64,000 nt of DNA from assembly GCA_963723745.1 (NCBI GenBank), contig CAVRRZ010000002.1, positions 1 to 64,000 of the forward strand, given 5' to 3'. Below the pieces are notes generated by a model, which saw only the letters and a program-made list of their open reading frames with translations, had not been told where the DNA came from and ran no database searches. The number at the start of each line of letters is the position of its first letter. Position 1 is the first letter of the stretch. Shown piece by piece: positions 44,757 to 54,907 of the stretch. A program made the translations under genes and the position numbers. Source of the stretch: CAVRRZ01 sp963723745 (GTDB lineage: Bacteria; Actinomycetota; Actinomycetes; Mycobacteriales; Geodermatophilaceae).

Positions 44757-47359
44757 CAGACCTCCACCAGGCCCAGGTCGACCACGATCTCGCCGGTGAG
44801 GCCCGCGGGCGCCGCGGCGTGCAGCTCGAGCACGGTGCCGCCCGGCAGGTCCTCGACCACGCGCAGCGGCACGTGGGTGTCGGCCTTCGCGCCGATCGGG
44901 AACCAGCGCATCGGCTCGCCGTCGCGCAGGAGGAGCACGTAGACCAGCTCGCCCGTGGCGTTGCCTCCCCGGAAGTACAGCGCCTGCGCCGACAGCCCCC
45001 CGGGAACCGTGTACCGGAGGGCGGGGTCGAGGGGGCCGGGCTTGGCCAGCCCCTCCCCGGTGAGGGGGAAGACGCCTTGCAGGAAGCGTGGGGTGCTCTT
45101 CACGCGGGTGCTCCTTGTCGGATGCGGGGTCCGGGCCGGTTGCCGGGGTTTGCGGACGGCGATCGGCTCGCGCGGTCGCGGTTGCGGCTGCGTCGCCGCC
45201 GGTGGGGCGGGGATGCGTTCCTGGGGGCCGCCGACGCGGGTGACCGCGACGGCGCAGACCTTGAAGGCGGGCATCCGGCTGGTGGGGTCGAGCGCCGGAT
45301 CGGTCAGCGCGTTGGCGCTGGATCCGCCGCCCCAGTGGAAGGGCGCGAACACCACGTCTGGCCGCACCGTGTCGGTGACGTGGGCGGCGAAACGGGCCCG
45401 GCCGCGGCGGGTCGCCAGCTCCACCATGTCGTCGGGGCCGATGCCGAGCCGGCGGGCCAGGTCCGGGTGCAGTTCGGCGCGCGGGACCGGGGCCACCATC
45501 TGGAGCGTGCGGGTGCGTCGGGTCTGCGTGCCGGACTGGTACTGCGCCAGCACGCGGCCCGTGGTGAGCACGTAGGGGTAGTCGGGGTCGGTCGGCTCGT
45601 GGGCGTCGACGTGCTCGACGCGGACGAACCGCGCCCGCCCGTCGGCGGTGGCGAACCGCTCGGCGAACAGCCGCGGGGTGCCCGGGTGCTCGGCCCCGTC
45701 GTCCGCAGGTTCGGGGCAGGGCCAGAAGACGCCCTGCTCGGCGTCGATGCGGGCGTAGCTGATCCCCGAGTAGTCGGCCGGTCCCCCGGCGCTGGCCCGG
45801 CGCAGCTCCTCGAACACCGTCTCGGGGTCACCGCTGAACAGATGGCCGCGGCCGAGTCGCGCCGCGAGCTCGGCGAGCAGTTGCAGGTCGTCGAGGACGC
45901 CGGCGGGAGGGTCCAGCGCGCGCCGGCGGCGGATCACCCTGCCCTCGAGGTTGGTCATCGTGCCGTCCTCCTCCGCCCACATGGCGCTGGGCAGGACGAC
46001 GTCGGCGAGCTCCGCGGTCTCGGAGAGGAAGTAGTCGCTGACGGCGAGGAAGTCGAGCTCGCCGAGCCGCCGGATCACCCGGCGGGCGTCGGGCGCGCTC
46101 ACCGCGACGTTGGAGGCGAGCACGAGCAGCGCGCGGACGCCGCCCTGGGCACCGATCGCGTCGAGCAGCTCGAAGGCGCTCCGCCCGGGCATCGGCAGGT
46201 CGTCGGCGTCCACGCCCCAGACGGCGGCGACGTGCGCCCGGGCGGCCGGGTCGGCCAGCGACCGGTAGCCCGGCAGCTGATCGGCCTTCTGCCCGTGCTC
46301 GCGGCCGCCCTGCCCGTTGCCCTGGCCGGTGACGGTGCCCCAGCCACTGCCCGGCCGTCCGGGCAGCCCGAGGGCCAGCGCCAGGTTGATCCACGCCTGC
46401 GCGGTGTCGGTGCCGCTGCGGTGCTGCTCGGCTCCCCGGGCGGTGAGGATGATCGCCTTCTCCGCCCGGGCCAGGGCGAACACCGTGCGCCGCTGGTCGG
46501 CGACGGGCACGCCGGTCAGCCGCTCGACCCGGTCCGGCCAGTACGCGCGCAGGCCGGCCCGGACGTCGTCGAACCCGGTCGTGCGCGCGGCGACGTACTG
46601 CTCGTCGACGAGCCCCTCGGCCACCGCGATGTGCAGCAGGCCGTTGGCCAGGGCGAGATCGGTGCCGGGCAGCGGCTGCAGGTGCAGGGCCGCTTTGCGT
46701 GCCGTGGCGGTGCGCCGCGGGTCGACCACGACGTGCTGGGCGCCGCGGGCGCGGCCCGCGTCGAAGTACTGCATCGCCGGCGGCATGGTGTCGGCCGGGT
46801 TGCTGCCCACCAGGACGACGACGTCGGCCTCGGCGATGTCGCTCAGCGGGAAGGGCATACCGCGATCGAGCCCGAACGCGCGGTTGGCCGCGCCGGCCGC
46901 CGAGGACATGCAGAACCGGCCGTTGTAGTCGATGGCGCTGGTGCGCAGCGCGATGCGCGCGAACTTGCCGAACTGGTAGGCCTGCTCGTTGGTCAGCGAT
47001 CCGCCGCCGAAGCAGCCGACGGCGTCCCGGCCGTGCCGCGCCTGGGTGCGCTCGATCGCCTCGACCAGCCGGCCGAGGGCGTCGTCCCAGCTGGCCTCGA
47101 CCAGCGGGCTGGTGCGGTCGCCCGGGGTGGCGCGCACCAGCGGCCGCAGCAGCCGCTCCGGGTGGTCGAGCAGTTCGGCCGACGACCACCCCTTGGAGCA
47201 CAGCCCGCCGCGGTTGGTCGGAAAGGCCAGCGGCACCAGGGTCGCCGGCCGGTCCCCCGCGGTGACCGCCATGCCGCACTGCAGGGAGCAGTACGGGCAG
47301 TGCGTCGCCGTCGTCCGGGTGCGCGGCGCGGCGGCCGGGAGGGACGGGGCTGCGGTCAC
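44756..47359 (-). CDS. Assimilatory nitrate reductase, molybdopterin subunit with extra C-terminal domain
   Basis: 867 residues from a GTG. N-terminal [4Fe-4S] site CPYCSLQCG ... GGLCSKG, then the molybdopterin domain (FGGGSLTNEQAYQFGKF) and the dinucleotide-binding C-terminal domain (YPYVLTTGRVLAQYQSGTQTRR). It belongs with narB/nasA-type reductases and precedes nirB-nirD. After a basic Pro/Arg-rich linker (about 715-745) comes a roughly 120-residue extension (RYTVPGGLSAQALYFRGG, ELVYVLLLRDG) that I do not recognise, instead of the BFD [2Fe-2S] domain found in some relatives. Electron donor unknown. Confidence 0.9.
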   Translation of the reverse strand: MTAAPSLPAAAPRTRTTATHCPYCSLQCGMAVTAGDRPATLVPLAFPTNRGGLCSKGWSSAELLDHPERLLRPLVRATPGDRTSPLVEASWDDALGRLVEAIERTQARHGRDAVGCFGGGSLTNEQAYQFGKFARIALRTSAIDYNGRFCMSSAAGAANRAFGLDRGMPFPLSDIAEADVVVLVGSNPADTMPPAMQYFDAGRARGAQHVVVDPRRTATARKAALHLQPLPGTDLALANGLLHIAVAEGLVDEQYVAARTTGFDDVRAGLRAYWPDRVERLTGVPVADQRRTVFALARAEKAIILTARGAEQHRSGTDTAQAWINLALALGLPGRPGSGWGTVTGQGNGQGGREHGQKADQLPGYRSLADPAARAHVAAVWGVDADDLPMPGRSAFELLDAIGAQGGVRALLVLASNVAVSAPDARRVIRRLGELDFLAVSDYFLSETAELADVVLPSAMWAEEDGTMTNLEGRVIRRRRALDPPAGVLDDLQLLAELAARLGRGHLFSGDPETVFEELRRASAGGPADYSGISYARIDAEQGVFWPCPEPADDGAEHPGTPRLFAERFATADGRARFVRVEHVDAHEPTDPDYPYVLTTGRVLAQYQSGTQTRRTRTLQMVAPVPRAELHPDLARRLGIGPDDMVELATRRGRARFAAHVTDTVRPDVVFAPFHWGGGSSANALTDPALDPTSRMPAFKVCAVAVTRVGGPQERIPAPPAATQPQPRPREPIAVRKPRQPARTPHPTRSTRVKSTPRFLQGVFPLTGEGLAKPGPLDPALRYTVPGGLSAQALYFRGGNATGELVYVLLLRDGEPMRWFPIGAKADTHVPLRVVEDLPGGTVLELHAAAPAGLTGEIVVDLGLVEV

Positions 47360-47506
47360 GGGTCGAGCCTGCGGCGGCCCGGTTTCCCGGCCGCGGCACC
47401 GACGTCAACCCTGGGTTCCGTCGTCCTCACGCCCGGCCGGCACGGGGTGTGCAAGGGCGGATGGTCGAATGACGGGGTGACCCCGCCGCGCCCGACCGTC
47501 TCCCGG

Positions 47507-48145
47507 ATGGCGCCCGAGCCGCCCCCACCGGTCCGCCCGGCCGAGCAGCGGGACGTGCCGCGCATCGCGGCGACCCTGACCATCGCCACGGCCGGCTCCC
47601 GATGGGCCCGCTGGGCGCTGCCCGACGACGGCCGGATGCAGCGGCTCACCCGCTGGCACGAGCTGGCGGCCGGACACCGCGGCGTCGCCACCGGCACGGC
47701 CTGGGTCGACACCGACGTCACGTCGGTCGCCGTCTGGCACGCAGCGGACGGCGCCCCCGGCACCGCTGCGCTGCCCCCGGACGTGCGGGCCGCGCTGGAC
47801 CGGGAGCTGCCCTACCTCGCCGCCGGACGGGCCGACGTGGTCGCCCGCACGCAGGATCTCGTCGACGCCGCGCGACCCGGCGGGCCGCACTGGGAGCTCG
47901 CCTTCCTCGGCACCCGGCCGACCGCCCGCCGGCAGGGCCGCGCCGCCGCGGTGCTCGCCCCCGCGCTCGCGCGATGCGACGCGGACGGGCTGCCCGCGAT
48001 CGCGACGGCGTACAGCTGGGCTGCGGCGAACTACCTGCGCGGCGCGGGCTTCGAGGTGACCGCGGCCCTGCGGACGGCGGACGATGCGCTGCCCGTGTGG
48101 GTGGTGACGCGGCAGCCACGTCGAGTCGTCGAGGGCGAGAGCTAG
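47507..48145 (+). CDS. GNAT-family acetyltransferase
   Basis: 212 residues, with the CoA-binding region LAFLGTRPTARRQGRAAAVLAPAL (Arg/Gln-x-x-Gly-x-Gly/Ala pattern weakened to RRQGRAA). Substrate unknown. An in-frame GTG at 47477 is an alternative start. The stop is inside a CTAG shared with the opposite arfB stop. Confidence 0.78.
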   Translation: MAPEPPPPVRPAEQRDVPRIAATLTIATAGSRWARWALPDDGRMQRLTRWHELAAGHRGVATGTAWVDTDVTSVAVWHAADGAPGTAALPPDVRAALDRELPYLAAGRADVVARTQDLVDAARPGGPHWELAFLGTRPTARRQGRAAAVLAPALARCDADGLPAIATAYSWAAANYLRGAGFEVTAALRTADDALPVWVVTRQPRRVVEGES

Positions 48146-48579
48146 TCCCAGGAGCGGCGCTGCTTCTTGAGCTGACCGCGCTGCTTCTTGGCCTCGATCC
48201 GGCGCTCCTGCGATCCGCGCGTCGGCTTGGTCCGGCGCCTGGAGGGTGGCGGCGGCGCCAGCGCCGCGCGCAGCACCGCGGCCAGCCGCTCACGGGCGGC
48301 CTGGCGGTTGCGCAGCTGCTGGCGGTGCTCGGAAGCAGCGATCGTCAGCACGCCGTCGACCATCCGGTTGCCGAGCCGGGTCGCGAGCCGGTGCCGCTGC
48401 GCGTCGGTCAGGCCCGGCAGATCCAGGACGTCGACGGAGAGCTCCACCCGCGAGTCGGCCGTGTTGACGCCCTGCCCACCCGGTCCCGACGATCGGGAGA
48501 ACCGCCACCGCAGCGTCGCGGCGGGCACGGTGAGCGACCCGGTGACCGGCAGGTCGTCCGTGGCGTCCTCGGCGGCCAT
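48142..48579 (-). CDS. arfB: Alternative ribosome-rescue factor ArfB (peptidyl-tRNA hydrolase)
   Basis: 145 residues with the release-factor GGQ motif (SRSSGPGGQGVNTADSRVEL) and a basic C-terminal tail (QRRSWD preceded by KKQRGQLKK) that would enter the mRNA channel of stalled ribosomes. Length and layout are those of ArfB (YaeJ). Confidence 0.9.
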   Translation of the reverse strand: MAAEDATDDLPVTGSLTVPAATLRWRFSRSSGPGGQGVNTADSRVELSVDVLDLPGLTDAQRHRLATRLGNRMVDGVLTIAASEHRQQLRNRQAARERLAAVLRAALAPPPPSRRRTKPTRGSQERRIEAKKQRGQLKKQRRSWD

Positions 48580-48583
48580 CGGG

Positions 48584-49612
48584 TCAGGCCCCGGGGACGC
48601 CGGCCATCGGGCCCGGCTCGAGGTGCTCGGCGACCCAGCCCGAGACGCTGCCGCGCCACTCCGCGCGCTCGTCGGGGTGGATCCCCATCAGGATCCGGTG
48701 CCAGGTCAGCGCCCGCTGCAGTGCTGCCACCCGCAGGGCCGCTGCGGCGAGCTCCCGCAGGTCGGTGAGGTCGGCGAAGCCGCGCCACGGGTACAGGTAG
48801 GCCTCACGCAGCCGGAGCAGCACCGGATGGCCTCTCGGCAGGTCCAGCGCCGATCCGGCCATGCGCAGCGGGACGAGCAGGCTCAGGAACGGATGCGACA
48901 CCGAGGCGTCGCCCCAGTCGAAGAAGCGGTGGGCGTTGCCCGCGACGAACACGTTGGCGTCGTGCAGGTCGTCGTGCTGCAGCGTCGCCGGGACCGGGCC
49001 GGCCGCCAGCAGCCGGCAGTCGTCGGCGTACCGGTCCAGAGCACCGAACACGCGGTCGCGGACGGCGGGGTCGAGACCGTCCGGGCCGCCGACGTGCAGC
49101 GCGTCCTCGTCGTCGACCAGCCGGCCGACCAGCGACGGGAGCCGGTCGGGGCGGGTGTCCGGCACGCCGAGGGCGAGCATCTCGCCGGTGTGCGCCGCGA
49201 GCGCGATCTGCAGGCGCGCATAGCCGGCGAGCAGCGCCTCCCAGGCCTCGACGATGCGGGTGCCCCCGGCCGCGCGCAGCGTCTGCCCGCCGTCCGGGAG
49301 GAGCAGCAGCCGCCGGGCGGGGTCGGCCGCCAGCGGCACCAGCACCTGGCGCGGCACCCACCCGCCCAGCGCGACGGAGAGCGCCGGCTCGTGGCCGGAG
49401 CCGCTGCCCACCGACTTCAGCCAGTAGCTGTCGTCGCCGGCGCGCAGCCGGATCGCCGTCGACCACGGCCGCACGTGCAGCTGCTCGGGCCGGCCGGTCA
49501 CCACGAGTCCGCGCTCGGCCAGGCGCTCGGCCGCCCAGGCGAGCGCCGCGTCGCGCCACGCGGCGTCCTGCCAGGTGGCGACGCCCGTCGTCCCCTCGTC
49601 CGCGATGCTCAC
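48584..49612 (-). CDS. Aminoglycoside-phosphotransferase-like kinase
   Basis: 342 residues. The kinase-like signature LQHDDLHDANVFVAG and the later FFDWGDASVSHP carry the catalytic and metal-binding Asp residues. Substrate unknown; such proteins are often small-molecule kinases unconnected with resistance. The GTG at 49612 is chosen; longer readings have no support. Five bases from arfB, same strand, so probably cotranscribed. Confidence 0.82.
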   Translation of the reverse strand: MSIADEGTTGVATWQDAAWRDAALAWAAERLAERGLVVTGRPEQLHVRPWSTAIRLRAGDDSYWLKSVGSGSGHEPALSVALGGWVPRQVLVPLAADPARRLLLLPDGGQTLRAAGGTRIVEAWEALLAGYARLQIALAAHTGEMLALGVPDTRPDRLPSLVGRLVDDEDALHVGGPDGLDPAVRDRVFGALDRYADDCRLLAAGPVPATLQHDDLHDANVFVAGNAHRFFDWGDASVSHPFLSLLVPLRMAGSALDLPRGHPVLLRLREAYLYPWRGFADLTDLRELAAAALRVAALQRALTWHRILMGIHPDERAEWRGSVSGWVAEHLEPGPMAGVPGA

Positions 49613-49668
49613 GGCGGCCACGCTAGGGGACCGGCCCGCGAGCCTGCTGCAGGGCCCGCAAGCCACTC

Positions 49669-50530
49669 CTACAGGATGGGTTTGCCGCCGGTGACGGCGA
49701 CGCGCGCGCCGCTCACGTAGCTCGCCTCGTCGCTGGCCAGCAGCACGTACACCGGCGCCAGCTCGGCCGGCTGACCGGCGCGGCCCATGCGGCACCTGCT
49801 GCGCCGAAGCTCTCCACCTTCTCCTCAGGCATGGTCGCCGGGATCAGCGGCGTCCAGATCGGTCCTGGAGCGACGCTGTTGGCGCGGATGCCCTTCTCGG
49901 CCAGCATCTGCGCCAGCGAGGCGGTGAAGTTGGCGATGCCGGCCTTGGTCATCGCGTAGGGCGCGAGCTGGGGGCTGGGCATGTCGGAGTTCACCGACGA
50001 CGAGTTGATGATCGACGCCGCCCGGCCGGCATGTGCGGGATCGCGTCCTTGGTGAGGGTGAACATCGCGGTCAGGTTCACCGCGAGGGTGTGGTCCCACT
50101 CCTCGTCGGAGACCTCGTCCAGCGAGTCGTGGCTCATCTGGAACGCCGCGTTGTTGACCAGGACGTCGACCCGGCCGAACTCCTCGACGGCCTTCGGGAT
50201 GATCGTCTTGGCGTGCGCCCGGTCGGCGAGGTCGCCGGGCACGAGCACGCAGCGCCGTCCGGCCTGCTCGACGTACCGGGCGGTGTCCTGCGCGTCCTCG
50301 TGCTCGCTCAGGTAGGAGATCAGGACGTCGGCGCCCTCGCGGGCGAAGGCGATCGCCACGGCGCGGCCGATGCCGCTGTCGCCGCCGGTGATGACCGCCG
50401 CCTTGCCGGTCAGCCTGCCCGAGCCGCGGTAGCTCTCCTCGCCGTGGTCGGGCCTCGGCGTCATCTCGCCGAGGACGCCGGGTGGCTCCTGCTGCTGGGC
50501 GGGCTGGCTCTCGGGGCGGGGTTCGGACAC
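49669..50530 (-). CDS. SDR oxidoreductase (general-stress type), two frameshifts
   Basis: From the GTG at 50530: an N-terminal stretch (PQQQEPPGVLGEMTPRPDHGEE in part) and TGGDSGIGRAVAIAFAREGADV, then NNAAFQMSHDSLDEVSDEEW. The frame shifts near 50025, giving SIINSSSVNSDMPSPQLAPYAMTKAGI with the catalytic Tyr/Lys, and again near 49795, after which RAGQPAELAPVYVLLASDEASYVSGARVAVTGGKPIL ends at TAG 49669. This matches the YhdF/YghA-like SDR group with a 40-residue leader. Two insertions are the simplest explanation. Confidence 0.82.
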
Positions 50531-50645
50531 GGATGCTCCTCGCAGGGTCGGGGGAACGTCGTCGTCCGCCTACCCCGGCCGACCGCGCCGTGAACCGACC
50601 GCCTGGCCGGGAACGGATCGCGCGTCGGGCACGCTGTTGCCCACG

Positions 50646-53187
50646 ATGACCACTCCCCTGCTCGACGACGCCGCCGACCTCACCGCCCTGCGCGCGACCG
50701 GCGCCGACCCCGACGAGCTGTTCGCCACCTTCGCCGCCTGGGCCGAGGCCGGCGGCACGACGCTGTACCCGGCGCAGGAGGAGGCGCTGATCGAGCTGGT
50801 CAGCGGCGCCAACGTCGTCCTGGCGACGCCGACCGGCTCCGGCAAGTCGCTGGTGGCCACCGGCGCGCAGTACGCGGCCCTGGCCGCGGGACGGCGCAGC
50901 TACTACACCGCGCCGATCAAGGCGCTGGTCAGCGAGAAGTTCTTCGCCCTCTGCGGCGTCTTCGGCGCGGCCAACGTCGGCATGCTCACCGGCGACGCGA
51001 GCGTCAACCCGGCGCGCCGATCATCGCCTGCACCGCCGAGGTGCTGGCCAACATCGCGCTGCGCGAGGGCGCCGGACGCCGACATCGGCCTGGTGGTCAT
51101 GGACGAGTTCCACTTCTACGGCGACCCCGACCGCGGCTGGGCCTGGCAGGTGCCGCTGCTCGAGCTGCCGAAGGCGCAGTTCCTGCTGATGAGCGCCACC
51201 CTCGGCGACGTCACCTTCCTGCCGCGAGGACCTCACCCGCCGCACCGGCCGGCCCACCGCGCTGGTCGCCAACGCCGAGCGCCCGGTGCCGCTGCACCAC
51301 TACTACGCGACGACGCCGATGCACGAGACGATCCAGGAGCTGCTGGACACCAGGCAGGCGCCGGTCTACGTCGTCCACTTCACCCAGGCCTCGGCGCTGG
51401 AGCGGGCGCAGGCGCTGATGAGCGTCAACGTCTGCACCAAGGAGGAGAAGGCCGCGATCGCCGACCTGATCGGCGGCTTCCGGTTCTCCTCCGCCTTCGG
51501 GACGACGCTGTCGCGGCTGGTCCGCCACGGCATCGGCGTCCACCACGCCGGGATGCTGCCGAAGTACCGGCGGCTGGTGGAGCAGCTCGCCCAGGCCGGG
51601 TCTGCTCAAGGTCATCTGCGGCACCGACACCCTCGGCGTCGGCATCAACGTGCCGATCCGCACCGTCGTGTTCTCCGCGCTGTCCAAGTACGACGGCACC
51701 CGCACGCGGCTGCTGCAGGTCCGCGAGTTCCACCAGATCGCCGGGCGCGCCGGTCGCGCGGGCTACGACACCGCGGGCACCGTCGTCGTCCAGGCGCCCG
51801 AGCACGAGGTGGAGAACCTCAAGCAGTTCGCGAAGGTCGCCGACGACCCGAAGAAGCGCCGCAAGCTCGTCCGCAAGAAGGTGCCCGACGGCATGGTGCC
51901 GTGGAGCGAGGCGACGATGAACCGGCTGATCGAGGGCGAGCCCGAGAAGCTGACCAGCAACATGCGGGTGTCGACGGCGATGATCCTCGACGTCGTCGAC
52001 CGGCCCGGTGACCCGTTCGTCGCCATGCGCCGGCTGCTCACCGAGAACCACGAGCCGCGCAAGCGGCAGCTGCAGCACATCCGCGAGGCGATCGGCATCG
52101 CCCGCTCGCTGCTGCAGGCCGGCGTCCTCGAGCGGCTGCGCCGAGCCCGAGCCGACGGACGCCGCTACGACCTGACGGTCGACCTGCCGCCGGACTTCGC
52201 GCTCAACCAGCCGCTGTCGACCTTCGCGCTCGCCGCGATCGAGCTGCTCGACCCCGAGTCGGACACCTACCCGCTCGACGTCGTCAGCGTGATCGAGGCG
52301 ACCCTCGACGACCCGCGGCAGATCCTCGCCGCGCAGCTGAACAAGGCCAAGGGCGAGGCCGTCGCCCAGATGAAGGCCGAGGGCATCGAGTACGACGAGC
52401 GGATGGAGCTGCTCGAGGAGGTCACCTACCCGAAGCCGCTCGAGGAGCTGCTCGGGCGCGGCCTTCGAGGTCTACGTGCGCACCAACCCCTGGGCGGCCG
52501 ACGCGCACCTGTCGCCGAAGTCCGTCGTCCGGGAGATGTGGGAGCGGGCGTTCACGTTCCGGGAGTTCGTCAACACCTACGGGCTGACCCGCTCCGAGGG
52601 CGCCGTGCTGCGGTACCTGTCCGACGCGTTCAAGGCGCTGCGCTCGGGCGTACCGGCCGCAGCCCGCACCGAGGAGGTCACCGACCTCGTCGAGTGGCTG
52701 GGCGAGCTCGTCCGCCAGGTCGACTCGATCGCTGCTCGACGAGTGGGAGCAGCTCACGTCGCCCGACCAGCCCCATGACGTGCCGGTCGCCGTCCCGGCC
52801 CGCCCGCGCCCGCTGACCGGCAACGAGCGGGCGTTCACCGCGATGGTGCGCAACGCGCTGTTCCGCCGGGTGGAGCTGTGGGCGCGGCGACGCTGGTACG
52901 ACCTCGGCGAGCTGGACGCCGGCTCGGGCTGGGACGCCGACCGGTGGGGCGAGGTCGTGCGGGCCTACTTCGAGGAGCACGACGCGGTGCACACCGGCGC
53001 CGACGCCCGCGGTCCTGCGCTGCTGATCTGGGACAAGGACGAACCCGGCGTCTGGCGGGTCCGGCAGATCGTCGACGACCCGGCGGGTGACCACGACTGG
53101 GGTTTCGACGTCGAGGTCGACCTCGAGGCCTCCGACGAGGCGGGCGCCGCGGTGATGCGCCTCGTCGACGCCGGCCGCAAGGACTGA
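50646..53187 (+). CDS. Ski2-like DEAD/DEAH helicase with DUF3516 C-terminus, frame broken about six times
   Basis: Motif I ATPTGSGKSLVATG, motif II VVMDEFHFYGDPDRG, motif III LMSATLGDV, QIAGRAGRAGYDTAG (VI) and HHAGMLPKYRRL are all present. The C-terminal part is DUF3516-like (ERAFTAMVRNALFRRVELWARRRW, ending DAGRKD). Such proteins are RNA/DNA helicases of unknown role in actinobacteria. Shifts at about 51015, 51075, 51230, 51602, 52457 and 52732; for several of these, deleting one base (G, T) restores the conserved protein. Corrected length about 845. ATG 50646 chosen. Confidence 0.82.
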
Positions 53188-53372
53188 CGGGTAGGGCCGC
53201 GTCACCTCACCACCGCACGGCTGCGGCTCGACGCCGTGGTGCCCGCCGACCTGGCGACGGCGCCGCGGCTGCCCTGACCGCGGGGAGCGACCAATCTCTC
53301 TCTCCGCGCGGTGGGCCGGCCCGGTCCTGCCGTGCCAGGCTCGCACCCGATGCGGGCACGACGGGGTGGGAG

Positions 53373-54137
53373 ATGGTCGCGATCGTCGCGGCCGGTTTCG
53401 GCGCCGGCTCGATCAACGCCGCCGTCGGGTCGGGCTCGCTGCTGAGCTTCCCGGTGCTGGTGGCCGTCGGCATCCCGCCGGTGCCGGCCACGATCTCCAA
53501 CTCGATCGGCATCGTCGCGGGCGGCCTCACCGGGTCGTTCGGCTACCGCCGCGAGATCGCCGCCCTGCGCCGGTGGCTGCCGACCACCCTGACCGGCGCC
53601 GTGGTCGGGGCCCTGCTCGGCGCCTGGCTGCTCCTGCACCTGCCGGCGCGGACGTTCGACACGGTCGTCCCGGTGCTCGTCGGCCTGGCCGCGCTGCTGG
53701 TCGCCGTCCAGCCGCTGGTGAACCGGGCGCTGGCCCGCCGGGGTGCCGCCGAGCACGCACCGCACGCGACCGGCCGGGGCCGGCTGACCGCGCTCGGCGT
53801 CGGGTCGTTCGCGACCAGCACCTACGGCGGCTACTTCTCGGCCAGTCAGGGAGTGCTGCTGATGGGCGTCGCCGGTCTGATCGCGCCGCAGCCGGTGCAG
53901 CGGCTCAACGCGCTGAAGAACATCACGACGCTCACGGTCAACACCGTCGCGGCCACCGCCTACGTGCTGTTCGCTCCCGGGCGGGTCGTCTGGGCGGCGG
54001 CCGGGCTGCTCGCCGTCGGCTCGCTGGTCGGCGGCTGGGCCGGGGCCACCGTCGGGCGGACGCTGCCGCCGGCGCTGCTGCGGGGCGCCATCGTCTGCAT
54101 CGCGGTCGTCGCGATCGTCGTCCTGGTGCGCCGATGA
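53373..54137 (+). CDS. TauE/SafE-family membrane exporter (first)
   Basis: 254 residues with seven or eight hydrophobic segments and the GSINAAVGSGSLLSFPVLVAVGIPP repeat motif of the family. These proteins export sulfonates or sulfite or related anions; the substrate is unknown here. GGTGGGAG precedes the ATG closely. The stop overlaps the start of the second copy (ATGA). A 185-base stretch before it has no gene that I can see. Confidence 0.85.
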   Translation: MVAIVAAGFGAGSINAAVGSGSLLSFPVLVAVGIPPVPATISNSIGIVAGGLTGSFGYRREIAALRRWLPTTLTGAVVGALLGAWLLLHLPARTFDTVVPVLVGLAALLVAVQPLVNRALARRGAAEHAPHATGRGRLTALGVGSFATSTYGGYFSASQGVLLMGVAGLIAPQPVQRLNALKNITTLTVNTVAATAYVLFAPGRVVWAAAGLLAVGSLVGGWAGATVGRTLPPALLRGAIVCIAVVAIVVLVRR

Positions 54138-54907
54138 GCGTCCTCGAGTTCGCCTTCCTGGTCGTCGCCGGCGTGGGCGCCGGGCTGGTCGGGAGCATGG
54201 CCGGCCTCGCCTCGCTGATCAGCTACCCCGCGCTGCTGGCGACCGGCGTGCCCCCCGTGGCGGCCAACATGACCAACACGGTGTCCATGTCGCTGCTGGC
54301 CGTCGGGTCGGTGAGCGCCTCGCGCCCCGAGCTCGTCGGGCAGCGGGGCCGGGTTCTGCGGCACGGCCTGGCCGGCGTGCTCGGCGGGCTGACCGGCGCC
54401 GCGCTGCTGGTGCTCACGCCGTCGGAGGCCTTCGAGAAGATCGTGCCCGGGCTCATCGCCGGAGCCTCCGTCGCCCTGCTGTTCGCCCGGCCTCCGACGC
54501 AGCTCGCCGCCGAGGGCGCGGCGGAGCAACTCGTCCATCCGCACCGCGACCCGCGGTGGCTGCCGCTGGGCACCTACGCGGTGGCGATCTACGGCGGCTA
54601 CTTCGGCGCGGCGGCCGGCGTGCTGATGCTCGCCATGTACCTGCTGACCACCGGCGAGGGCCTGCCCCGGGGCAACGCCCTGCGCAACGTCGTCCTGGGC
54701 ATCGCCAACGGCGTGGCGGCCGTCGGTTTCGTGGTCGTCGGCTCGGTCGTGTGGACGGCGGCGCTGCCGCTGGCCATCGGGTTGTTCGCCGGCGGCCGGC
54801 TCGGGCCGGGCATCGTCCGGCGCGCGCCGCAGACCGCACTGCGCCGGCTGATCGCCCTGGCCGGGGTCGCCCTGGCCGTGCACCTTGCCGTCCAGGCCTA
54901 CACCTGA
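54134..54907 (+). CDS. TauE/SafE-family membrane exporter (second)
   Basis: 257 residues of the same family (GLVGSMAGLASLISYPALLATGVPPVAANMTN; second half YGGYFGAAAGVLMLAMYLLTT). The two proteins are homologous but clearly diverged, and translationally coupled, so they may form one transporter. The final codons and stop are part of a 21-bp tandem repeat. Confidence 0.85.
   Translation: MSVLEFAFLVVAGVGAGLVGSMAGLASLISYPALLATGVPPVAANMTNTVSMSLLAVGSVSASRPELVGQRGRVLRHGLAGVLGGLTGAALLVLTPSEAFEKIVPGLIAGASVALLFARPPTQLAAEGAAEQLVHPHRDPRWLPLGTYAVAIYGGYFGAAAGVLMLAMYLLTTGEGLPRGNALRNVVLGIANGVAAVGFVVVGSVVWTAALPLAIGLFAGGRLGPGIVRRAPQTALRRLIALAGVALAVHLAVQAYT

Noticed and set aside
53188..53372. Possible small gene between the helicase and the first exporter
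   Set aside because: Short frames here have no ribosome site or homology. The stretch looks untranslated.
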